This document shows positions 48,908 through 58,039 of a stretch of 64,000 bases of DNA, in pieces; position 1 is the stretch's first letter, and every line of letters starts with the position of its first letter. The notes beneath the pieces were generated by a model. That model was not told the DNA's origin, did not search any database, and worked only from the letters and a program-made list of their open reading frames with translations. Origin of the DNA: Methylomonas sp. EFPC3 (GTDB lineage: Bacteria; Pseudomonadota; Gammaproteobacteria; Methylococcales; Methylomonadaceae); assembly GCF_029643245.1 (NCBI RefSeq), contig NZ_CP116398.1:868001-932000 (forward strand). The letters run 5' to 3'. A program made the position numbers and the translations under genes.

Positions 48908-49474
48908 TCAGATTACGCCGCCGCAGAGTCCGGTGACCGGGTTGTAATGTTGTCCTGCCACCGGACAGATAATCCTGAAATTTACGCCCGGCTTGCGGTA
49001 CTGGCCGATTGAATCCAGCATGAAGTAGGGAACTAACGGCACCGGGCCGTTAAACTGGTAATCCAAACCCACGCTGGAGAAAGGCGCTTTGCCGCCGATG
49101 CCGACGAAAAAACCGTTTTTGAAATCGTAGCCGCCGCCGACCTCGCCTTGCAGATAGTCGGCGCCGTTAAAGTATTTCAATCTGATTTGTCCGGGCTGCA
49201 GTCCACCCCAAACCCGAAACGAAAACGAAATATCGCCGCCATAGGTATCGCCGTTCGAGCTGATGTTGGCATGGCGGAATCCGACGACCAATTCAGGAAT
49301 GAAACTTTCTCCCAAAGTCCATTTCAGGCCGGCGTAGCCGTTATCGACATTGCGGTTGCTACGCGAGCTGTTGATCAGCGGCGAGGTATTGACGAAGGAG
49401 GCCATTGCCGTACTACTGAATAGTAATGCGGCCGCCGCGATCGGCCCGAAATTGCGGGTATAGAGGAAAGTCAT
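48908..49474 (-). CDS. Small outer-membrane beta-barrel-like protein
   Basis: The 188-residue protein has a signal peptide (about 1-25, ending STAMA) and then alternating strands with many aromatic and glycine residues (GYAGLKWTLGESFIPELVVG, ISFSFRVWGGLQPGQIRLKY, GGGYDFKNGFFVGIGGKAPF). This pattern is typical of a small outer-membrane beta barrel. Two cysteines near the C-terminus could pair. The specific function is unknown. The ATG at 49474 is preferred for its signal peptide. Confidence 0.6.
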   Translation of the reverse strand: MTFLYTRNFGPIAAAALLFSSTAMASFVNTSPLINSSRSNRNVDNGYAGLKWTLGESFIPELVVGFRHANISSNGDTYGGDISFSFRVWGGLQPGQIRLKYFNGADYLQGEVGGGYDFKNGFFVGIGGKAPFSSVGLDYQFNGPVPLVPYFMLDSIGQYRKPGVNFRIICPVAGQHYNPVTGLCGGVI

Positions 49475-49726
49475 GGTTTTTCTCGTTATTGTTGTTATCG
49501 GTTGTCCGAGCGCCGAGCGTTCGTGCCGCACAGTATCGGAGAGATTTCCGCGATCCAACAAACGGATTAGGCAAAATAAGGCTGGGTAGTCACACTTTTG
49601 CGAACCGGTTCCGGGATGGTTGTGTTAGCGCCTGCAAATTTTTAGGGCTTGCGGTGTTTGGCTTGGAACCGTCAGAACGGCGTATTGGCCGGGCGCCGGA
49701 CAGAGGTAATACGATAAAGAGAGTGT
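49475..49726. other. Intergenic region between barrel gene and nor operon
   Basis: No gene or clear repeat is seen here, only the promoter region of the minus-strand barrel gene. The nor terminator hairpin starts at 49727. Confidence 0.35.
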
Positions 49727-49757
49727 TTGTGCCGCGGCAGCTTTAGCCGCGGCACAA
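49727..49757 (-). terminator. nor operon terminator
   Basis: TTGTGCCGCGGC (49727-49738) and GCCGCGGCACAA (49746-49757) form a perfect 12-bp stem with a 7-nt loop, 60 nt beyond the norB stop. On the minus strand it is followed by ACACTCTCTTTATC, a weak U-rich tail. Confidence 0.65.
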
Positions 49758-49816
49758 GATCGGAAGCTGCATACCGGGCAAACCGGTCTGTGCTTGCCCG
49801 GTTGAGCGATAACCGC

Positions 49817-51316
49817 TTATTCGGCTGCGCTAGCGATTACTGCGGCCGGCCGTTGTTCGCCTTTGCCGATTTCCAGTAAATCCCAGAACAGCAGGCCGCC
49901 GCCGGCCGCGGTCATCAGGCCGAACACCATGCGCCAGACCATGGCCTGCATAAACCACGGGTGGTTTTGCGCGGCGAAGTAGCCGGCCCAGGTCGAGCCT
50001 TCTACCGCGCGTTCGACGAAAGATTGTTCGTAGCCGGCGATCAACAACGCTACCGTCATGCCCAAGACGCCGACGTTCAATAAAATCGCCGCCGCTTTCC
50101 AGCGCCAGCCGTTGGCCAAGTCGCCGCCCATCCAAACGTTACCGCGCGCCTGTTGCGCCGCCAAGTAAAAGAAGGCGATGTTGATCGTGGCATAGGCGCC
50201 GAAGAAGGCCAGATGGCCGTGCGAGGCGGACCATTGGGTGCCGTGGGTGTAGAGATTGATTTGCGGCAGGGTGTGCATGAAGCCCCAGACGCCGGCGCCG
50301 AGGAAGTTGCCGAAGGTGTGGGCGATGATCCAGGCCAGGGCAGGGTGGTTACTGTTTTTAAAGCGATGGACGCCGGAATCGTAGACCGAATGCACCACCA
50401 TCGCTACCAGCGGGATCGGCTCCAAGGCCGAGAAAAATCCGCCGATGCTGAACCAATATTCCGGGGTGCCGATCCAGAAATAGTGATGGCCCAAGCCCAG
50501 AATACCGGAGCCGAACATCAACGCCACTTCGATATACAACCAGGTTTGCACGATTTGGCGACGCACGCCAAGCAGTTTCATCAGACTCCAGGCCATGATG
50601 CAGCCGACCAAGACTTCCCAGGTGGCTTCCACCCAGAGATGGATCACCCACCACCACCAGTATTGGTCGACCGAAATGTTGGTCACGTAAAACATCCCGG
50701 CCAGATACAAACCGGCCAAGGCCACCAAGTCCAGCACCAGTACGCCGGCGATGCCGGACCATTGGCCTTTGGCGAAGGTGGCGGCGACGTTGTAGAAAAA
50801 GGTCAAGACCACGACGACGATGCCGATGTCGGCCCAGCGCGGCGCTTCGATGTATTCGCGACCTTCGTTGATCAGCCACAGCGAGGTATCGTTGCCGGCG
50901 CCGAACTGGATGAACAGATAGACCAGCACGACCAACGTCACCGCGCCGGTCAGCACCCAGAATGCCAGTTGGCCCCACTTCAGACCGACGATTTCGACGC
51001 CGCTTTCGTCTTCCAGAAACCAGTAGACCGAGCCGATGAAACCGTACAACATCCACACCACCATGGCGTTGATGTGCACCATGCGGTTGACGTTGAAATC
51101 CAGGATTTCGTAAAGAAAACTCGGAAACAAGAATTGCAGGCCGGCCAGCAGGCCGAACAGCAATTGCGCCATGAACAGCACCATGGCGACGGTGAAGTAG
51201 TGCACCGCCAGTTTCTGGCCGCCGCTTAAATGCGGATTTGCCATGAACTCGGCGTGACGTTGCTTGCAGCCGGACCAGCAGGCGGCCGTTTTGTCTTGGA
51301 AAGTTGTCGCTGTCAT
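49817..51316 (-). CDS. norB: Nitric oxide reductase subunit B
   Basis: NorB (499 residues) is the catalytic haem/non-haem iron subunit of cytochrome c-dependent NO reductase, reducing 2 NO to N2O in the inner membrane. It has about 12 membrane helices, begins after a short polar leader with HYFTVAMVLFMAQLLFGLLA, and carries the haem-copper-oxidase-type motifs WWWWVIHLWVEATWEVLVGC and GLGHHYFWIGTPEYW with the FeB histidines, and the late HGTQWSASHGHLAFFGAYAT with haem histidines. It lacks the long N-terminal domain of quinol-type NorZ, so NorC is its partner. GAGG precedes the ATG; norC ends 4 nt upstream. Confidence 0.95.
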   Translation of the reverse strand: MTATTFQDKTAACWSGCKQRHAEFMANPHLSGGQKLAVHYFTVAMVLFMAQLLFGLLAGLQFLFPSFLYEILDFNVNRMVHINAMVVWMLYGFIGSVYWFLEDESGVEIVGLKWGQLAFWVLTGAVTLVVLVYLFIQFGAGNDTSLWLINEGREYIEAPRWADIGIVVVVLTFFYNVAATFAKGQWSGIAGVLVLDLVALAGLYLAGMFYVTNISVDQYWWWWVIHLWVEATWEVLVGCIMAWSLMKLLGVRRQIVQTWLYIEVALMFGSGILGLGHHYFWIGTPEYWFSIGGFFSALEPIPLVAMVVHSVYDSGVHRFKNSNHPALAWIIAHTFGNFLGAGVWGFMHTLPQINLYTHGTQWSASHGHLAFFGAYATINIAFFYLAAQQARGNVWMGGDLANGWRWKAAAILLNVGVLGMTVALLIAGYEQSFVERAVEGSTWAGYFAAQNHPWFMQAMVWRMVFGLMTAAGGGLLFWDLLEIGKGEQRPAAVIASAAE

Positions 51317-51320
51317 CGTC

Positions 51321-51923
51321 TTATTCCTCTGCGCCAAGTGCTCTGAAATTATGCGGGAAGCCGTTGGTATCGATGGCTGCCATCCATTTCAGGAAAGCGA
51401 CGATGCCTTCGGCCTCTTGTTGAGTGATCTCCAGATTCGGCATCTTGCGGTTGGAACCGAAGGTGCGGGCGTTCTTTTCCGGATCGAGCAGGAAATTGAG
51501 CATCATCTGTTCGCGCGATTCCTTGGCGATCCAGCCCTGGTCCAGCCAGGCTTTGGTCAGATCCGGCGCGTAATAGGCGCCGTTGCCGAGCAGGGTGTGG
51601 CAGTTCATACAGTTTTTGGCCTGCACGGTTTTCTTGCCCAGATCGACCAGTTTTTCAGCTTCCTCTTCGCTCAGGATTTTACCGAACAAGGGCGCTTCGG
51701 AGCCGATCACGGGCTGGTAACGCTGTTTGGTTTTATCGAAACGGTAACCGACGTCTTGGTTGATCACGCTGTAAGCCGGTACCCGCGGGCCGCCGGTGGA
51801 AATTTTCGCCAACGAGTCGAAGGTTAAAATCACTAGCAGTACGAATGAGCCGCCGGTGACCCAGATTGCGGTTTTCTTCCAGAAAGTTTCCGACGCCCAG
51901 CGCGGCGGGATGTGTTCAGTCAT
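51321..51923 (-). CDS. norC: Nitric oxide reductase subunit C (cytochrome c)
   Basis: NorC (200 residues) passes electrons to NorB. It has a membrane anchor at about 18-36 and a periplasmic c-type haem site CMNCH at 105-109, with the axial methionine in NRKMPNLEIT. The sequence LGNGAYYAPDLTKAWLDQGW is typical. It is longer than the 150-residue classical NorC. AGGAGACC precedes the ATG. Its start overlaps the end of the upstream membrane protein gene by 8 nt, and norB follows after 4 nt. norQ and norD are not in the window. Confidence 0.94.
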   Translation of the reverse strand: MTEHIPPRWASETFWKKTAIWVTGGSFVLLVILTFDSLAKISTGGPRVPAYSVINQDVGYRFDKTKQRYQPVIGSEAPLFGKILSEEEAEKLVDLGKKTVQAKNCMNCHTLLGNGAYYAPDLTKAWLDQGWIAKESREQMMLNFLLDPEKNARTFGSNRKMPNLEITQQEAEGIVAFLKWMAAIDTNGFPHNFRALGAEE

Positions 51924-52254
51924 GGTGGTCTCCTGCTTGGTGAGGGGGATGATGGTCCGGCTGGTGCGTGGCTGCGCACAACCGCCAGATAAAGCGCGGC
52001 ATCCAGCCGTAACCTAGCGCCATTAGCAACGACAGTACCAGCCAATAGTCGCTGAAATGGTTGACGTAGCTAAAAACAGCGACGCAAACCATCAATGCGA
52101 AGTATGTTATCCACGCGGCAACGCCCAGCGACCGGCGGCCGCTGGCCTTGCCCCAGGCAAATAGCGCCGCGTACAGCGTGGCGAGCAAAATAATCAGCGC
52201 CGCACTGAAAAAACTCAGAAAAAAGTCGGATAACGCCACCGGTTCTATCAACAT
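51916..52254 (-). CDS. Nor-operon membrane protein with His-rich tail
   Basis: The 112-residue protein has three hydrophobic segments (about 10-33, 47-63 and 68-85) and a histidine-rich C-terminus (HQPDHHPPHQAGDHHD). No family is recognised with confidence. It is the first gene of the NsrR-controlled nor transcript and overlaps norC, so it may be an assembly or metal-handling factor for the reductase; that is inference. The His-rich tail could bind Fe, Cu or Zn. Confidence 0.65.
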   Translation of the reverse strand: MLIEPVALSDFFLSFFSAALIILLATLYAALFAWGKASGRRSLGVAAWITYFALMVCVAVFSYVNHFSDYWLVLSLLMALGYGWMPRFIWRLCAATHQPDHHPPHQAGDHHD

Positions 52255-52280
52255 CGGTTACCACCGCCAGGTAAGTTTTT

Positions 52281-52303
52281 AAGGTGTTTTTTAAATGCAG
52301 CTT
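52281..52303. promoter_or_regulatory. NsrR operator 1
   Basis: The 11-1-11 inverted repeat AAGGTGTTTTT, T, AAATGCAGCTT matches the NsrR consensus (AAGATGYATTT, N, AAATRCATCTT) at 9 and 10 of 11 positions. It lies 27 nt upstream of the first nor-operon gene. Confidence 0.75.
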
Positions 52304-52325
52304 TACGACAAGTGTAAGCGCCATT

Positions 52326-52348
52326 AACATTTATTTCAAATACAGCGT
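52326..52348. promoter_or_regulatory. NsrR operator 2
   Basis: AACATTTATTT, C, AAATACAGCGT matches the same 11-1-11 consensus at 9 of 11 positions in each half. It lies 14 nt before the nsrR start and 45 bp from operator 1, so it could provide autoregulation. Confidence 0.6.
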
Positions 52349-52362
52349 TGTGAGGACTGGAT

Positions 52363-52794
52363 ATGCAACTGACTGCACACACCGATTACGCGCTGCGCGT
52401 ACTGATTTATCTGAACGTCAATAACGAAAAATTGGTCACGATTACCGAGCTGGCCGAGTTCTTCGGCATTTCCAGAAATCATCTGGTCAAAGTGGTACAC
52501 AAGCTGGGTGTCAAGGGTTTCATCAAAACCGTACGCGGCAAAGGCGGCGGCATCCGCCTGTCCCGGCCGGCCCAGGAAATCAGTATCGGTAATGTGGTGC
52601 GCGAAGTCGAAGGCCGGTTTCAGATGGCAGAATGCTTCAATCCGAAAAAGCAGGGGCTTTGCCCGTTGGAAAATGGGTGCGGCTTGACCGGTCTATTGGG
52701 TCACGCCATCGAACAGTTTTTGCAAACCTTGGATAAAGCCGTATTGAGCGACTTTAGCGCTCCGCAGGCTTTGACCAGACGGGCTATCGGTTGA
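52363..52794 (+). CDS. nsrR: Nitric oxide-sensing repressor NsrR
   Basis: The 143-residue Rrf2-family protein has a winged helix (TELAEFFGISRNHLVKVVHK) and three cysteines, C91, C100 and C106, in MAECFNPKKQGLCPLENGC, matching the iron-sulphur ligands of NsrR. NO damages the cluster and releases DNA, inducing NO-detoxifying genes. The gene is divergent from the nor operon with two matching operators between them, which strongly supports the assignment over other Rrf2 proteins such as IscR. GAGG precedes the ATG. Confidence 0.93.
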   Translation: MQLTAHTDYALRVLIYLNVNNEKLVTITELAEFFGISRNHLVKVVHKLGVKGFIKTVRGKGGGIRLSRPAQEISIGNVVREVEGRFQMAECFNPKKQGLCPLENGCGLTGLLGHAIEQFLQTLDKAVLSDFSAPQALTRRAIG

Positions 52795-52818
52795 GGTCAG
52801 TGCGCTCCGCCGTTAATT

Positions 52819-53535
52819 TTATTCCTGCCAAAGGCAAACGCCGCCGCTAGCCTTGCTGATTTTTGCCAAACGTTGCTGATGTGCCGACAGTTCGTCGTCA
52901 CTGCAGGCAATCACCTTCAAACGCGGCCGATCCGCCGGCAACCGCACAATCGCGCGTTCGCCGCCGCCGTCCTGCTGGTCGCCCTCGTCCAGCAATGAAG
53001 ATTGGCCGCCGGTCATCAACAAATAAACGTCGGCCAGAATTTCGGCGTCGAGCAGCGCGCCGTGCAACTCCCGGTGGCTGTTGTCGATGCCGTAACGTTT
53101 GCATAACGCGTCCAGGCTATTGCGGGCGCCGGGATGTTTTTTGCGGGCGTAGGCCAGCGTGTCGAATACGCTGCTGTTGCTTTCCACGGTTCGGGTCTCG
53201 CGCGGTAGCTGCGACAGCTCGTGGTTCAAAAAGCCGACGTCGAACGGCGCATTATGGATGATCAGCTCGGCGCCGGCGGTAAACGCCATGAAATCTTCCA
53301 CCACGTCGGCGAAGCGCGGTTTGTCGCGCAGGAATTCGTTGGTGATGCCGTGGACTTCAATCGCGCCGGCGTCGATTTCCCGATCCGGGTTCAGATAGAC
53401 GTGGAAATGGTTGCGGGTCAGCCGGCGATTAACCAACTCGACACAGCCGATTTCGATGATTTTGTGGCCTTCTTTCGGGTTGATACCGGTGGTTTCGGTA
53501 TCCAGAACGACTTGGCGGTGAGTCGGTTTACTCAT
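52819..53535 (-). CDS. dnaQ: DNA polymerase III epsilon subunit
   Basis: DnaQ (238 residues) is the 3'-5' proofreading exonuclease of the replicative polymerase. Exo I VLDTETTGINP is near residue 10, Exo II LIIHNAPFDVGFLNHEL near 92, and Exo III HGALLDAEILADVYLLM near 158. A C-terminal tail likely binds the alpha subunit. It starts 9 nt after the ppk frame ends, so it could be expressed from the same transcript. Confidence 0.94.
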   Translation of the reverse strand: MSKPTHRQVVLDTETTGINPKEGHKIIEIGCVELVNRRLTRNHFHVYLNPDREIDAGAIEVHGITNEFLRDKPRFADVVEDFMAFTAGAELIIHNAPFDVGFLNHELSQLPRETRTVESNSSVFDTLAYARKKHPGARNSLDALCKRYGIDNSHRELHGALLDAEILADVYLLMTGGQSSLLDEGDQQDGGGERAIVRLPADRPRLKVIACSDDELSAHQQRLAKISKASGGVCLWQE

Positions 53536-53544
53536 GCCTTGGCC

Positions 53545-55615
53545 TCAGGAGCAAAAGTGTTTCAACAATTCGGTTTGCACTTGGTAAAGCGGGTGTTGTT
53601 CGTCGTGTACTTGCCGGTATTGGCCGTCGGGACCGAGCAGCCAAGCCTGGGTGTTGTCCTTCAAATAGCCGTCCAGGTCGCCGAGTACGCGTTCGACGAT
53701 TTTTTTGTCGGCAATCGGGAAGCAAACTTCGACCCGACGGAACAGATTGCGGTTCATCAGGTCGGCACTGGAGGCGTAGACGGCCCAGTCGCCGCCGTTG
53801 TAGAAGGCATAAACCCGGGTATGTTCCAGGAAGCGGCCGACGATGGAGCGGACTTCGATATTGTCTGAAACCCCAGGCACGCCCGGCCGCAGGCAGCAAA
53901 CGCCGCGCACGATCAATTTGATCTCGACTCCGGCCTGCGAGGCGCGATAAAGGGCTTGAATCGCTTGCTCCTCGACCACGGCATTGACCTTGATTATGAT
54001 CTTGGCCGTTTTACCTTTCTTGGCCTGTTCGATTTCTCTTTCCACCATTTTCAGCAGGCCGTGATGCAGTGTAAACGGCGATTGCAGCAATTTATTCAGT
54101 TTGCTGACCTTGCCCAGACTGGTCAATTGCATGAATACCCGGCGCACGTCCTCGGCCAGTTCCTTCTCGCAGGTGAACAGGCCGTAATCGGTATATAGCC
54201 TGGCCGTGCGCGGATGGTAGTTGCCGGTGCCGAGATGGACGTAATTGCGTAAGCTGTTGCCCTCCTTGCGCAGCACCATGCACATTTTGGCGTGGGTTTT
54301 ATACCCGACCACGCCGTATACCACGTGCGCCGCGGCTTTCCTGTAATTTGGCGGCCAGGCCGATGTTGTCCTTTTCGTCGAACCGGGCCCGCAATTCGAT
54401 CACGACCGTGACTTCCTTACCGGCGCGCGCGGCTTTGATCAGCGCGGCGACGATAGGCGAATCGACACCGGTCCGGTACAGGGTTTGTTTGATGGCCAAC
54501 ACGTCGGGATCGGCTGCGGCCTGCTTGATGAAATCGACCACCGGCGAAAACGATTCGTAGGGATGGTGCAGCAGGATGTCCTGTTTGCGGATGCTGGCGA
54601 AGAAGTCTTTGTTGCGGCCGAAGGCCGACGGTACGCTGGGTTTGAACGGCGGAAACTTCAAATCGGGCCGTTCGATCATGTTATAGATGGCTTGCATCCG
54701 GCTCAAATTGACCGGACCGTTGGCCAAAAACAATCGATCTTGGGTCAAGTCGAAGCGTGCCAGCAGGAATTGGGTGGTTTCTTCCGGGCAATTGGCGTCA
54801 ATTTCCAGCCTAACCTCGTCGCCGTAGTTGCGCATCGCCAGTTCGCCTTCCACAGCGAGCAGCAAATCGTCGATCGCGTCGTCGTCGACGAAAAAATCGC
54901 TGTTTCGAGTGACCCGGAATTGGTAACAACCTTTTACCGTCATGCCGTTGAACAGGTCGTTGACGAAGGCGTGGATGATCGACGACAGAAACACAAAATC
55001 GTGCGGGCCGCTGTCGGTTTCGCTGACCGGCAATTGGATGATGCGCGGCAGCGCCCGCGGTGCCTGCAGCACGGCGCGGCCGCTGTTGCGGCCGAACGCG
55101 TCTTTTCCGGTCAACGAGATGATGAAGTTCAAACTCTTGTTCAGGATGCGCGGAAACGGGTGGGCCGAATCCAAACCGACCGGCGTCAGAATCGGCAGCA
55201 ATTCCTCGTTGAAGTATCTTTCCAGCCAGGCTTTTTGCGACGGCGACCAACGGTCGCGGCGCAGGAAGCGGATGTTTTCGCCTTCCAGCTTCGGGATCAG
55301 AATTTCGTTCAGCACCCGGTATTGTTCGGCGACCAGCTCGTGGGCTTTTTGCGAAATTTTCTCGAACTGTTCGTTGATTGTCAGGCCGTCGGCGCTGACC
55401 AGATTCGGGTCCATTTCCGCCATCTGTAACAAGCTGGCGACGCGCACCTCGTAGAACTCGTCGAGGTTGGAACAGGATATGCATAGGTAATTCAGGCGCT
55501 CCAGCAGCGGGAGTCTTTCGTCCAATGCCTGCGCCAGCACCCGAACGTTGAATTCCAGCAGGCTGTGTTCGCGGTTCAGGTAGAGTTCGGGACTCGTCAA
55601 ATCGATGGATTCCAT
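53545..55615 (-). pseudogene. ppk: Polyphosphate kinase PPK1, interrupted by a frameshift
   Basis: Two frames together make a normal PPK1 of about 689 residues. The first (55615 to about 54340) carries the N-terminal domain, HSLLEFNVRVLAQALDERLP, and most of the catalytic start. The second begins in YGVVGYKTHAKM, containing the histidine that is autophosphorylated in the family, and runs to 53545. At 54337-54339 the coding strand reads GGAAAGCC; with one A fewer the frame continues as QEAAAHVVYGVVGYKTH, as expected. This is a single-base insertion in an A run: a real inactivating or slippage site, or a sequencing error. The remaining sequence shows no decay. PPK1 makes polyphosphate from ATP; dnaQ follows after 9 nt. 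Confidence 0.85.
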
Positions 55616-55703
55616 GTCTGCTGCGGGTTGGATTGGGTTGAATCGATTATAAAGGAATTTTTTCGGCCTTGGGTTACAGCGGCGCCTCAGGCCTCGAACT
55701 TGC

Positions 55704-55709
55704 TATAAT
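55704..55709 (+). promoter_or_regulatory. Extended -10 promoter of cysM
   Basis: TTGCTATAAT contains a TGnTATAAT extended -10 element, with TATAAT at 55704-55709, 22 nt before the cysM start codon. No -35 element is needed for such promoters and none is clear. Confidence 0.6.
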
Positions 55710-55730
55710 CGCCGCCATCACGCAAATCGG

Positions 55731-56630
55731 ATGCCATTGATGAACTTCCCAACCATTGAGTCTTTTGTCGGAAATACGCCATTGGTGCGCCTGCAACGTC
55801 TGCCGGTGGCCGGCGGCAACACCGTTTTATTGAAGTTGGAAGGCAATAATCCGGCCGGTTCGGTCAAGGACCGGCCGGCTGTCAGCATGATCAAGCACGC
55901 CGAAGCCCGCGGCGAGATCAAACCGGGCGACCGGTTGATCGAAGCCACCAGCGGCAATACCGGTATCGCATTGGCGATGGCCGCGGCGATCAAGGGTTAT
56001 AAAATGACCTTGATCATGCCCGACAACATGAGCGCGGAACGGATCGCGTCGATGAAAGCCTATGGCGCCGAGATCATTTTGACCCCGGCAAAACAGAGTA
56101 TGGAAGGCGCGATCGATTTGGCGCGGGCGATGGAAGCCCGCGGCGAAGGCCGGATTTTGGACCAGTTTGCCAATCCCGATAATCCGCGGGCGCATTACGA
56201 AGGTACCGGCCCGGAAATTTGGCGCGACACCGATGGCAAAGTGACCCATTTCGTCAGCTCGATGGGGACTACCGGCACGATTATGGGGACTTCGAGGTAT
56301 CTGAAGCAGCAAAATCCGGATATTCAAATCGTCGGCGTGCAGCCGGCAGGCGAATCGAAGATACCCGGCATCCGCCGCTGGCCGCAGGAGTATCTGCCGA
56401 AAATCTACGACGCCAGCCGCGTGGATCGGATCATCGAAGTCGAGCAATTGGATGCCGAAAACACCACGCGCAGTCTGGCGGCGGTGGAAGGTATTTTTGC
56501 CGGGGTCTCTTCCGGCGGTGCCGTGTTTGCCGCGTTGAAATTGGCCGAGCAAGTCGAAAATAGCTTGATCGTCACCATCGTCTGCGACCGCGGCGACCGC
56601 TATTTGTCGACCGGCGTATTTCCGACCTGA
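55731..56630 (+). CDS. cysM: Cysteine synthase B
   Basis: CysM (299 residues) makes cysteine from O-acetylserine and sulphide or thiosulphate with PLP. The PLP lysine is K46 in NNPAGSVKDRPAV, the phosphate-binding loop is TSGNTG at 73-78, and the segment GPEIWRDTDGKVTHFVSSMG is closer to CysM than CysK. The C-terminus ends ICDRGDRYLSTGVFP, shared with the E. coli protein. An in-frame ATG three codons later is an alternative start. An extended -10 promoter lies just upstream. Confidence 0.94.
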   Translation: MPLMNFPTIESFVGNTPLVRLQRLPVAGGNTVLLKLEGNNPAGSVKDRPAVSMIKHAEARGEIKPGDRLIEATSGNTGIALAMAAAIKGYKMTLIMPDNMSAERIASMKAYGAEIILTPAKQSMEGAIDLARAMEARGEGRILDQFANPDNPRAHYEGTGPEIWRDTDGKVTHFVSSMGTTGTIMGTSRYLKQQNPDIQIVGVQPAGESKIPGIRRWPQEYLPKIYDASRVDRIIEVEQLDAENTTRSLAAVEGIFAGVSSGGAVFAALKLAEQVENSLIVTIVCDRGDRYLSTGVFPT

Positions 56631-56716
56631 ACCACCTCTTTTAAACTATCCGTCTTCGCATCCTGTCATGTCGGGTCGCGCTCTACCGAGCGGCCCCGAC
56701 CTAACTTCTACTGATA

Positions 56717-58039
56717 ATGGCCCACAAGAAAAAACTTCCGCTCGAACCCGTCACCGTAACCATCGAATCACTGTCCCACGACGGCCGCGGCGTCAGCCAC
56801 GTCAACGGCAAAGTGGTATTCATCGACGAAGCCTTACCCGGCGAAACCCTGGATTTTGTCTACACCGACAGCCGCCGCGATTATGCTGAAGGCAAGGTCG
56901 TCGAATTGCACGACCGCAACCCGCATCGGGTGGAGCCGGCTTGTCCGCATTTCGGCCGCTGCGGCGGTTGCAGTTTTCAGCATGTCGACGACGCCGAGCA
57001 AATTCATTTCAAGGAAGAATTGTTACGCGACCAGTTCCGCCGGATCGGTAAGCTGGAAATCCCGCAAATCTGGGAAGCGTTGACCGGGCCGCATTGGGGT
57101 TACCGGCGTAAAGCCAGGATGGGCGTGAAATGGGTGGCGAAGAAGGGTAGGGTGTTGGTCGGCTTTCGCGAACGGCGCAATCCGTTTTTGGCGGAAATCG
57201 ATAGCTGTAAAGTCATGCACCCTATCGTCGGCGAAAACTTGCTGGCCTTGGGCGAAATGATTGCCGGTCTGTCGATCAAGGACAAGATTCCGCAGATTGA
57301 AGTCGCGATCGGCGACAATGACTGCGTGCTGGCGGTGCGGGTATTGGAACCGCCTAGCGCGGCCGACCAGCAGCGCATGCGCGAATATGCCGAAAAGTTG
57401 GGGGTGACGATTTGTCTGCAACCGAAAGGCCCGGACAGCATCGTGCCGTTGGATGGGGAAGCCGAAGTCGTGCCGAGTTATGCCTTGGCCGAGCAGGGCG
57501 TCAAATTCAATTTTCGCCCGGCGATGTTCACTCAAGTGAACTATGAAATTAACCGGAAGATGGTGAGCCGCGCCATTGAGGCCTTGGAGTTGGGCAAAGA
57601 CGACCGGGTGCTGGATTTGTTTTGCGGCCTGGGCAATTTCACCTTGCCATTAGCGACCCGCGCCGGCCATGTCGTCGGCGTGGAGGGCGATTTGCCGTTG
57701 GTCAACCATGCCAGGGAAAATGCGCGTCTCAACAATCTGCAGAATGTGGAGTTTCACGTCGCCGATTTGAGCAAGGACGTCAAGGATCTGCCGTGGTGCA
57801 AGCAAAAATTCGATAAAGTCCTGCTCGACCCGTCGCGGGCCGGTGCGTCTGAGGTTTTGCACAATTTCAAGCATTGGCAGCCGGAACGGATCGTCTATGT
57901 GTCCTGCAATCCGTCGACGCTGGCCCGCGACGCCGGTATTCTGGTCAACGAACTCGGCTACAAATTGGTCAAAGCCGGCGTGATGGACATGTTCCCGCAG
58001 ACCGCCCACGTCGAATCGATTGCATTGTTTGTGAAATGA
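56717..58039 (+). CDS. rlmD: 23S rRNA (uracil-1939-C5)-methyltransferase RlmD
   Basis: RlmD (440 residues) methylates U1939 of 23S rRNA. It has an N-terminal TRAM domain (about 8-65), a [4Fe-4S] cluster motif with C76, C82 and C85 (ACPHFGRCGGC) and a fourth cysteine near 163 (DSCKVM), and a SAM-binding domain with DLFCGLGNFTLPLA near 295. The catalytic cysteine is in YVSCNPSTLARD near 397. Its stop overlaps the start of the L,D-transpeptidase gene by ATGA. Confidence 0.94.
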   Translation: MAHKKKLPLEPVTVTIESLSHDGRGVSHVNGKVVFIDEALPGETLDFVYTDSRRDYAEGKVVELHDRNPHRVEPACPHFGRCGGCSFQHVDDAEQIHFKEELLRDQFRRIGKLEIPQIWEALTGPHWGYRRKARMGVKWVAKKGRVLVGFRERRNPFLAEIDSCKVMHPIVGENLLALGEMIAGLSIKDKIPQIEVAIGDNDCVLAVRVLEPPSAADQQRMREYAEKLGVTICLQPKGPDSIVPLDGEAEVVPSYALAEQGVKFNFRPAMFTQVNYEINRKMVSRAIEALELGKDDRVLDLFCGLGNFTLPLATRAGHVVGVEGDLPLVNHARENARLNNLQNVEFHVADLSKDVKDLPWCKQKFDKVLLDPSRAGASEVLHNFKHWQPERIVYVSCNPSTLARDAGILVNELGYKLVKAGVMDMFPQTAHVESIALFVK

